This document shows positions 11,530 through 21,800 of a stretch of 64,000 bases of DNA, in pieces. Every line of letters begins with the position of its first letter. The stretch's first letter is position 1. The translations under genes were made by a program, and so were the position numbers. The notes beneath the pieces are model-generated. The model worked only from the letters and a program-made list of their open reading frames with translations, was not told the origin of the DNA and made no database searches. The DNA comes from Leptidea sinapis. Lineage: Eukaryota > Arthropoda > Insecta > Lepidoptera > Pieridae. Where the stretch lies: assembly GCF_905404315.1 (NCBI RefSeq), contig NC_066270.1:16448001-16512000 (forward strand). Direction: 5' to 3'.

Positions 11530-11633
11530 TTTGTTCCCACGAGTAATGGATATTTAAACGGTCGACCCCCCCAGAGGTCCAATAAAGGGGCAAGGCTATG
11601 TACAACAAGATGCGCCTGAGTCTTGAGGGGAAA

Positions 11634-11800
11634 ACGCTAACGACATATCATTTTTATCCACCCTAATGCCATACAGTTCTCGGCGCGTTTTAACCTTTCA
11701 CCTTAACTTGGGTGGTGTACCGCTAACGACGTATCATTTTTAGCCACCCTAACGCCACACAGTCCTCAACACGATACAAAATCTTGACTTGGGTGGTGGA
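11634..11800 (+). repeat. Two tandem copies of an 85-bp non-coding unit
   Basis: CGCTAACGACATATCATTTTT at 11634 recurs as CGCTAACGACGTATCATTTTT near 11720, each followed by a CCACCCTAA stretch and ending TTGACTTGGGTGGTG or a variant. It lies between the Helitron start codon and the 118-bp array, so it may be Helitron 5' flank or leader. Confidence 0.75.
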
Positions 11801-11868
11801 TTCAGGCTGGATTAATCAGATACCTAAATTACAGATTCAATTTCTAAATTTAAATCTTATTATTATAC

Positions 11869-12370
11869 GCCATTTGGTGGCTGTGCCCATCTTAAATATT
11901 GAGGTTGTATAGTGCACTGTATTCTTCTTGTCAAGCCCTTTTATTTGATACCCATATTGGTGGGATTGATAAAAAATTGTTATCAGCCATTTGGTAGCGG
12001 CGGCCATCTTAGATTTCAATTTTGCATAGTAAATTGTATTCTACTTGTTGAGACCTTTCATTTGATACCCATGTTGATGGGATTGATAAAACCTAAGTTA
12101 TCCGCCATTTTGTAGAGGCCGCCATCTTGGATTTTAATTTTATATAGTACATTGTATTATACTGGTTGAGCACTTTCATTTGATACCCATATTGATGGGA
12201 TCGATAAAACCAACGTTATCCGCCATTTTGTAGCGGCCGCCATCTTGTATTTAAATTTTTTATAGTATATTGTATTCTGCTTGTTGAGCCCTTTCATTTG
12301 ATACCCATATTGATGGGATTGATAAAACATAAATTATCCGCCATTTTGTAGCGGCGGCCATCTTGAATTT
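11869..12370 (+). repeat. 118-bp tandem array (about 4.3 units)
   Basis: The anchor GCCATTTTGTAGCGGC or a variant starts at about 11869, 11986, 12103, 12222 and 12340, a period of 117-119 bases. Each unit also holds CATTTGATACCCATATTGATG and a GATTGATAAAA stretch. No coding potential. It lies in the Dis3 intron, just 5' of the Helitron coding strand. Confidence 0.87.
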
Positions 12371-12623
12371 ATAATGATAATGAATAAACATAATTGTATT
12401 GTCACCTAAATCCAAAGTGTATACAAAATTTCAGATTAATCGGTTGACAGGAAGAGGGTGAAATTTGAATTACTAAATTTGACCCAAGAATAATAAATAA
12501 AACAAACGGGGTGAGCTAAATAAAACCGTTTAAAAAAAGGCGGTGTAATACCCAACATAGCCACTGCTAGAAACAGAAAGATTTATTTTATAAGACAAGT
12601 TAAATTAACCTCCTCGATTACAG
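12371..12623 (+). other. Dis3 intron, end
   Basis: Ordinary intron sequence with no element recognised. It ends in the polypyrimidine/acceptor TCCTCGATTACAG directly before the first Dis3 exon of the window. Confidence 0.6.
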
Positions 12624-12844
12624 GGTTTCGAAATAGACATCACAACTAACAAATCGTTCGCGAAGTCCCTGGACGAGGCCGTGATACCGTCGCGGCCGTT
12701 CTTCAACACTCTGCTGCGCATCATGGCCACCCGGTGCATGCAGCAGGCGGTCTACTTCTCCAGCGGGACCATCGCGCACGAACTGTACTACCACTACGGA
12801 CTCGCGTGCCCTATTTATACGCACTTCACGTCCCCGATACGTAG
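12624..12844 (+). CDS. Dis3: Dis3 exon, RNB domain end
   Basis: 221 bases from the acceptor GATTACAG to the donor AG|GTGAGAT. Opens as GFEIDITTNKSFAKSL and closes as HFTSPIRR with the arginine codon split (phase 2). SPIRRY is the conserved RNB signature. High G+C in the exon contrasts with the AT-rich introns, as expected for conserved coding sequence. Confidence 0.94.
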
Positions 12845-15800
12845 GTGAGATTGGTAATGTTTACTAGACTATGACGTCACTGTTTAATCCATACACTTGT
12901 AACAACTTGTAACTAGGTAGCCATTTATACTAAAGTATAGATGACGACCCGTGACAGCCCTGCTGTGATATTCTCGTAATTTCAAAATCATTGAAGTTAA
13001 GCTTCGATCCCATCCAGGTTTTCCTCTAGATTGGTATTCTCATTTCATTCTCATTTCATCATCATCATTTCCCTAGAATGTTATTTGAATTATAATTGGA
13101 TCGAAGATCGGAATTACATTTTGTTACGTGGAATACTAGACTGATCAGATTATCAAATGTACCCAATATATATAATACGGCACCTGCACTCACTGAATAG
13201 TTTTTACTGTGCCCTGGCTCACTATTGGATCATTTGTATTTTTTTATATTATTATCGGCATGTGACGATGCACAGCATCTGTGAGTTTGCGTTTGATACT
13301 TTCCTTTATATTACCGGCGATCGCAGCGCCAGAAGTGTCTTTGTTGAGTACATCAGCGCCATCTATCGAAACTTGTTTGTCACCAGAGCGTTGTCGGCAG
13401 TTCGCCCTCATAGCGCAGGGAGGTGCAACTTCCCTACATTGGCACATGAAAAAAATTTGCATTGAAAGTGCTGCCATCCATTCTATTAGTTACGCTGCAA
13501 CTTCACCACGATGTCAATAATTTAACATACATACATAGATGGATAGATGGAGCTAGTGATAGCAAAAAACTCACTTAACTTATTAAAACAAGACTTGACT
13601 ATCGTGTTGTAATCATTGAATTCCTCTCCTTATTTAAAGGTAACTGCTGAACTTAATAAACGAATAAGAATTTCCACCCACACAAAACAAACATCAATAT
13701 GCATTCAATACGGTCTACAACAATAGTAAAAACTATAAACATAATTAGCGCTATCTAGTGACGGTACGCTAAGAGCGTAAAAATAACGCAGCGCTATCTC
13801 TTAGCCTGGGTACACCGATTTTACAAAATTAAACATTAGTTGCACATCTATCTCTAGTATATAGTGTATTATCTATGCTTATAGCGTCGTTACTTTCCGA
13901 ACGTGCAAAATGTGTTTTGAGGTAATAAGTTACGTTGTGCAAGTTTTTACAAATTTAATTTTATTAGAAATTAATTATTACAATGTTGTATTATAATATA
14001 ACGAACCTTCTAAAGTGCAAGTGAACAAAAGTGGGTGATAGTGAAGTGGAAAGTGTGCATCCCGACCTCGGCTCTTCGGCCGTCCCGCACCCGTCAGAGG
14101 GCCAGGCCAGGCTCGAAGCGTCGCCTCTCCTCAAGCAGCGACTCCGAATCCTCCTCATCAGATTCTTTTGGTACTAAGTTAAAAAGGAAAAAACGGGGTG
14201 AGTCCGACTTTAATTTTCACGAACTGTTGAATAAAGTTGGTGTACTGACAGATTTTTTAATGCAAAATTTACGTTACAACATACACATACATATCGATAT
14301 CGCAATACGTTCTGAAACAAGTGTGCTGTGGTGAGTTGAAATAAACAACTCGCATTCACGGGGTCCTCTAAGCCGCCTGAAAAAAGTACGAGGAAAAATT
14401 ACAGAAAGGAAGGTCAGCCCAATAAAAAACAATAAGACAAATGACTCTACAGCTGCAACCGATGTTTTACGGTGGCTGCCTCCGAGCGTATAGGAGGCAG
14501 TGGCAGGCGCTGCGGGCTCCGCAGGCCCTTCTCGATATAATCACGGGATTTCGCCTGCCATTCACCTCCAAACCAGCGCTCGTCCATCCATTGCAGGTTT
14601 AATGTCGCTTCGAGACTCCTCAGTCACCAGATATGACACAGCAGATCCACAATCTTCTGGAGCAAGGAGTTTTAGAAATTCCAAATCAACTGCAGTTTCC
14701 TAACTGGCTCCTGCCGGTTACTTGTCAACGATGTTCTTGAAGAGGAAGAGTGATGGATCATTCAGACCCATCTTTAATCAAAGGCAACTCAATCAGCATA
14801 TAACATCCAAGCCATTCAAACTGATTTTACAGTTTCACATACCTCGATTTCTTCAGAAGGACGACTGGATGGTGAAGCTCGACCTGTCATCGGCATACTT
14901 ACGGCTGGTTTACGAGCGACAAGTCCTCCAAATAACCTGCCTTCCATTCGGCCTATCTTGTGCACCGAAGAACTTCTCAGCTCTAACCAATTGGGTAGCT
15001 CAGTACCTAAGGAACAACGGTATGAGAATAATAGTCTACCTAGACAATTTCTTGCTGGTAAATCAGTCAAACACACTTCTGAGAGACCAAACAAAAGTTT
15101 CAACATTTCAAATTACAGCTACAAAACCGCCATCTGATCTTACAATCCGACAACCGCACAGTTGTATCTTATATTCGCGAAGAAGGCGGTACACGCTAGA
15201 CGGGCCTACTCAACTTAACTCCACAAAAGGAATACCACACTGACAGCAGAGTTCAGGAAATACAACGACATAGCAGACCGGCTATCTCGGGGAAGACAAG
15301 CGGCCGAATGGCATTTACTTCGCCCAGCATTGAAGGAAGTGTTTCACAAGTTCGGGATCCCTCAGATCGACCTATTCGCCACTATGGACACGAAGGTTGG
15401 TGAGACAACTCAGCGCTATTCTGCAATGCCTTCAGTCGCGAATGGCAGTTTCAACTAGCGTGGGTGTTCTCACCACTGAGCCTGCTCCCTGAGTGCTGCA
15501 CCACTTGAATTCTGCAATAGGAGTGTACCCAGGTGTAGCACCGATGTGGGAAAAAGCGTTTTGGCTACCGGATCTACGTCAAAGAGCCCTGTGCAAGCCC
15601 ATGAAAGTGAACAATCTGGGCTCGGTACTTATCGATCAGAGCACAGGCTTACCACCACCTCGAGTGCAGGACATGGAACTGTACGTTTGGAAGATTGGGG
15701 GCGGAGTGACATTAAATTTTTATAAATTAGTTATAAAAATCTAGTTGGAGAGAGTCCCCCTTGAAAACTCACAAGCCTGCATGGACAAGATGGAGTAAGT

Positions 15801-18800
15801 GGTGTAAAAACAATAATTTTGATCATAAGAATCCTAGCGCCGTGAGTTACACTTATAATTCTGAACAGAGATTTTCAATATATAATAGTAAAGTATATAT
15901 TGAAAATCTCTGTTCAGAAACCAAGAGCAGAAAAACCCCCTATTTGGGATCTTAGTGACTTGGTCGCATGGTTACAAAGTAATTCACCCGCCAATGATAA
16001 ACCCTATGAAGCTTCACGCCGGTTAGCCTGTATTTTACTTTTAGAATCCGGTCGCCGCGTACACGATCTTACCTTGCTGATGGTCTTCCCATCTCACTTT
16101 ACTGACGCAGGCGATCATGTCATACTACACTAATCCTTTGGATCGAAAACACATACGGCATCATACAGACAATCAGGTTGGAAGTTAATGGAGCATAGAA
16201 ATCACAATATCTGTCTTATGAAAGTTGTAGAGCTAGGAGCACAGAGACACACAACCGAGTGTAACAGTGCCCTCTTCGTTACTATGCGAGGTCCCAGACA
16301 AGCCGCCTCGCGAACGGTTCTCGTTAACTGGGTTAAAACTGTGTTAAATGACGCAGGTATTACAGCCACTCCTGGCTCATTGCACTCTGCCGTCGCATCT
16401 TTGAACTGGTATGATAACTATCCTATAGAAGATATTTTTAGTCGTGGGGATTGATTTTAGATAGAATCTTTTTTATTCTTTGTTTAAAAAAGCTAGTTCA
16501 ATTATAGGAATTAATGCATCCATATATTTTATTAAGTTTAATTGTTATAAATTAATTCGGCGCTGCGATCGCCGGAAATATAAAGGAAAGTATCAAACGC
16601 AATCTCACAGATGCTATGCATCGTCTCTGCTTAATAATACAAGTTTTATTGTTATGTATAATTAGCAGTATTATTGGTAGAGCTTCTCTCTCTTCTGTTC
16701 CGTACAATGCAGGGCCCCTCGATATCAGCCAATTTTTGATTTGAGTTATCTTGAGAGTATTTTCGCTAATATTTGTCTTCAATCAATTCGACACGTGTTT
16801 CGCCTCTACACAAGGTATCCTCAGGAAATGTTCACACGCCAAATTCTGGTACGAGACTGAAATCCACGTAGGATTTATGGATTTTCGAAAAATAACGCCA
16901 TACCTACAAGGCGCGGTTGCGCTTGTCGCTTTGAGGCAAAAGATGACAACATTGTGGTTCTGCTTATATTTGATGTTTGTGTGTTGGTGTCGCTAGGTAC
17001 GCGGATGTAGTCGTCCACCGCCTGCTGGCGGCCAGTATCGGCGCGGACCAGACGCACGCCTCCATCTTGGACACCAAATACGCGGTGTCGCTCTGTGACA
17101 ACCTCAACTACAGGCACCGGCAGGCGCAGTACGCGGGCCGCGCGTCCGTCGCCATGAACACGCACGTGAGTGACACTCGCATTGTACTAGCATACCAACC
17201 ACCTCAACTACAGGCACCGGCAGGCGCAGTACGCGGGCCGCGCGTCCGTCGCCATGAACACGCACGTGAGTGACACTCGCATTGTACTAGCATACCAACC
17301 ACCTCAACTACAGGCACCGGCAGGCACAGTACGCGGGCCGCGCGTCCGTCGCCATGAACACGCACGTGAGTGACACTCGCATTGTACTAGCATACCAACC
17401 ACCTCAACTACAGGCACCGGCAGGCGCAGTACGCGGGCCGCGCGTCCGTCGCCATGAACACGCACGTGAGTGACACTCGCATTGTACTAGCATACACACA
17501 AACTCAACTACAGACACCGCCAGGTACACATTGTACTAGCATACCAACAACCTCAACTACAGACACCGCCAGGTACACATTGTACTCGCATACCAACAAC
17601 CTCAACTACAGACACCGCCAGGTACACATTGTACTCGCATACCAACAACCTCAACTACAGACACCGCCAGGTACATTGTACTAGCATATCAACAACCTCA
17701 ACTACAGACACCGCCAGGTACATTGTACTAGCATACCAACAACCTCAACTACAGACACCGCCAGGTACACATTGTACTCGCATACCAACAACCTCAACTA
17801 CAGACACCGCCAGGTACACATTGTACTCGCATACCAACAACCTCAACTACAGACACCGCCAGGTACACATTGTACTAGCATACCAACAACCTCAACTACA
17901 GACACCGCCAGGTACACATTGTACTCGCATACCAACATCCTCAACTACAGACACCGCCAGGTACACATTGTACTCGCATACCAACAACCTCAACTACAGA
18001 CACCGCCAGGTACACATTGTACTAGCATACCAACAACCTCAACTACAGACACCGCCAGGTACACATTGTACTCGCATACCAACAACCTCAACTACAGACA
18101 CCGCCAGGTACATTGTACTAGCATATCAACAACCTCAACTACAGACACCGCCAGGTACATTGTACTCGCATACCAACAACCTCAACTACAGACACCGCCA
18201 GGTACACATTGTACTAGCATACCAACAACCTCAACTACAGACACCGCCAGGTACACATTGTACTAGCTTACCAACAACCTCAACTACAGACACCGCCAGG
18301 TACATTGTACTCGCATACCAACAACCTCAACTACAGACACCGCCAGGTACATTGTACTCGCATACTTGTGAAAACTATCCCAGTTGGGATATTTGTTTCA
18401 AGATTATAAACTTATAATATACTAGTGTAAGTAAAGGTCTTCTACGTCACATGGGTCGACTTGCGACCCATCTCGCTCGTCAGGGCGAACAAGGCGGGGG
18501 CCGCGTAGGTGAGTCGCGTACGAACGTACGCCTTGTAGTCGCACAGCTTCGTACGGAGCGGCAGGTGGGACGCCAGCACGGGGCGGAGTAGGTTTCGTGC
18601 GGTGCGGGTCTGTGCGACCACATTCTTCACATGGGGCCGCATCGAGAGGGTCTTGTCGATGGTCACGCCGAGGTATTTGGCCTTCGGGGACGATTCGACG
18701 GTGTCGCCCATGAGGGGCGGGGTGGCAATAGGGGCACCGGCCCGATAGAAATCGCCTGAGTCTTCGCCGCGTTGACCTTGAGTCGCGTTCCTTTTGCAAG

Positions 18801-21800
18801 TCGTCATGGGAACCTCTTTATTCAGTAAATAATATCGTTTGTGCGATTTAAAATATCCGTAGCGCCATCTATGTTTTCATCGATGTCTATTTTATGTTAG
18901 ACGATCTGACAGTTCAATTTTGCGTCACCAATTTTAATTTGTCATTGCGTTTGTTGGCTAGTTGTTTCATATTCAAAATACTAAGGAGTTACTATCTGTC
19001 TTACAACGGGTGCAACTTTCCTACACTGGCACATGAAAAAAATTTGCATTGAAAGTGCTGCCACCTATTCTACTAGGTACGCTGCAACTTCACCACGATG
19101 GCAATAATTTAACAATTTAACATACATGATAGATGGAGTGATAGCAAAATACTCACTTAACTTACTTATTAAAGACTTGTCTATCGTGTTGTAATCATTG
19201 AATGTCTCTCCTTATTTAAAGGCGACTGCTGAACTTAATAAATGAATAATAATTCACCACACAAAACAAACATCAATATGCATCCAATACGGTCTACAAG
19301 AATAGTAAAAACTATAAACATAATTAGCGCCATCTAGCGACGGTACGCTAAGAACGTAAAAATAACGCAGCGCCATCTCTTGGCCTGGGTACACTGATTT
19401 TACAAAATAAAAACATGAGTTGCACATCTATCTCAAGTATATAGTGTATTATCTAAGGTAACTAACTATCAAGCGTGGCTCACTTTTCACGAATTGTCAG
19501 TCAAAATCGATGAAGTACAGTAGTAATAGATTCGCTTACCTTTTCTATCTTGCTATATCTCCGTTTAAGATGTTCTTCTCTAGAAATTTGATTTGATTTG
19601 CATATTCCCTATTCCGTACAAGTTTGCAAATAGAATCTACATAAGATGTAACATAGTAAAGATTGACTTAAAAGAGTAGTACTGATGTTAACTACTGATT
19701 TGTTCTGAAATAATAAAATATTTGTGACACTTATTTTTATAATCTTCGACAGATCCTGTTTAAAAACCGAGTGGAGATAGAGAACGCAGTAGTGCTGGCG
19801 GTAAAACGAAACGCGCTTCAAGTGCTCATACCAAAGTACGGACTCGAAGGACCTCTATTTTTGCCTAGCGACATGTTTACCTATAATGACGAGGTGAGTT
19901 ATAAATTGGAAAATATATAAAAATAATAAATATTACAGTGATATTGAGGATATTTTGTAAATTGTACATTGGCCCAATAGAGTCTTATAGAGGCTGTGAT
20001 AATAATAATATTAACACGAGATTCAAACATAAACTTGTGATCCCTGCTACTCGGCTAGCTCGAGTAAGTCTTTTGTGGGTATCTTTTTTTTTTTATGGAA
20101 TAGGACAAACGAGCGTACGGGTCACCTGGTGTTAAGTGAACACCGCCGCCCACATTCTCTTGCAACACCAGAGGAATCACAAGAGCGTTGCCGGCCTTTA
20201 AGGAAGGTGTACGCGCTTTTTTTGAAGGTACCCATGTCGTATCGTCCCGGAAACACCGCACAAGGAAGCTCATTCCACAGCTTCGTAGTACGAGGGAGAA
20301 AGCTTCTTGAAAACCGCACTGTGGAGGACCGCCACACATCCAGATGGTGGGGATGATATCCTAGCTTGTGGCGTGTCGTGCGATGGTGAAATTCGGCGGC
20401 AGGAATCAGGTTAAACAGCTCTTCGGAACACTCCCCGTGATAAATGCGGTAGAAGACACACAATGAAGCGACGTCTCTACGCAACGCCAAGTGATCCAGC
20501 CGTTCACAGAGCACTGAGTCCCCGACAATTCGAGCTGCTCTACGTTGCACGTGGTCAAATGGATCGAGCAGATACTGGGATGCACCAGCCCAGAGATGAC
20601 AGTAATACTCCATGTGTGGCCAGACCTGCGCTTTGTAGAGCGCTAGAATGTGGGCCGGCTTGAAGTATTGCCGTGCTCTATTGATGACGCCCAGCTTCTT
20701 CGAAGCCAATTTGGCTTTGCCCTCCAGATGGCCACGGAATTGGCAATCGCTCGATATTTCGAGACCCAGTATTCCGATACTAGGCGCGGCTTTAAGAAAA
20801 GTGTTCTCGAAGAGCGGTGATACGACAAATGGGGATTTTTTAGTGGTAAACGCGCAAACTTGAGTCTACTGGGGGTTAAATTGGACAAGGTTCAATTTAC
20901 CCCAATCCGCGACCTTCTCGAGAGAGGACTCGATAGAAGACACAAGTTTCTCCCGGCACTGGTCGACGATTTCCCGAGAGAGACCTGCATGGCCCGTGTA
21001 TACGGCATCACCAGTGCTGTCATCTGCATAGCAATGCATGTTGGAGGTGTCCAACATATCATTGATATGCAGAAGAAACAGCGTAGGAGATAGCACACAG
21101 CCTTGGGGCACTCCAGAATTCCCGGGCTTCGGGTTCGAGCAATATCCGTCGACAACGACCTGTATGCTACGCCCAGTGAGGAAGCTGGAGGTCCACTTGC
21201 ACAAGCTCTCGGGAAGCCCAAATGATGGAAGTTTTGAGAGGAGCGCCTTGTGCCATACACGATCAAAGGCCTTCGCTATATCCAGGCTAACTGCCAGGCC
21301 TTCCCCCTTGCTTTCAATAGCCGCCGCCCATCTATGTGTTAGGTATACCAGAAGATCACCTGCCGACCGTCCATGGCGAAAGCCGTACTGTCGGTCGTTG
21401 ATCAACTGGTGACCCTCTAGGTATACTAAAAGCTGGTGGCTAATTATGCTCTCCATGATTTTGGAGAGCAGGGAGGTGATAGCAATAGGCCTGTAGTTCG
21501 CCGGATCCGAACTGTCTCCTTTTTTTTGGATCGGATGGACAAGGGCTGACTTCCATGAGTCAGGGACTACGCCTTTGGAATAAGAGTGCCGGAATAAACG
21601 CGTTAGCACCGGCGTCAACTCAGGGGCACACGTTCTAAGCACGATTGGAGAAATGCCATCCGGCCCGCTCGACTTCCTGACGTCCAACGAAAACAGAGCT
21701 CGCCTAACAGTTTTCTGTCTGAACTGTAATTCAGGCATAGAGCTCTGACACCGCGGGATGGTCGGCGGTGTTTTTCCGTTGTCGTCAAGAGTCGAGTTGG

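Larger units (their letters stand above)
13264..16622 (+). mobile_element. Degenerate DIRS-type retrotransposon in a Dis3 intron
   Basis: About 3.36 kb bounded by inverted repeats of about 65-70 bases (13264-13332 against 16558-16622; shared words GTTTGATACTTTCCTTTATA and GGCGATCGCAGCGCC). Inside, in order, are a basic gag-like start, a reverse transcriptase, RNase H-like sequence and a tyrosine recombinase. This order and the inverted termini are diagnostic of DIRS elements, which integrate with a tyrosine recombinase and leave no target duplication. It is shorter than a full DIRS (about 5 kb), with many stops. Confidence 0.83.

Noticed and set aside
12618..12824. Minus-strand 68-codon frame over a Dis3 exon
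   Set aside because: Antisense shadow of the GC-rich Dis3 exon, which has conserved RNB motifs and matching splice sites.
17501..18364. CRISPR-like array of regular repeats
   Set aside because: There are no unique spacers; the whole unit repeats and derives from a Dis3 exon in a eukaryotic intron.
17629..18417. 262-codon open frame and overlapping frames in the minisatellite
   Set aside because: Created by a stop-free 47-49 bp repeat in an intron; no start context, no known domain, and several frames are open at once.
18422..18799. Arginine-rich 125-codon minus-strand protein
   Set aside because: Off-frame reading of the jockey-like RT fragment, whose true frame shows AKYLGVTIDKTLSM.
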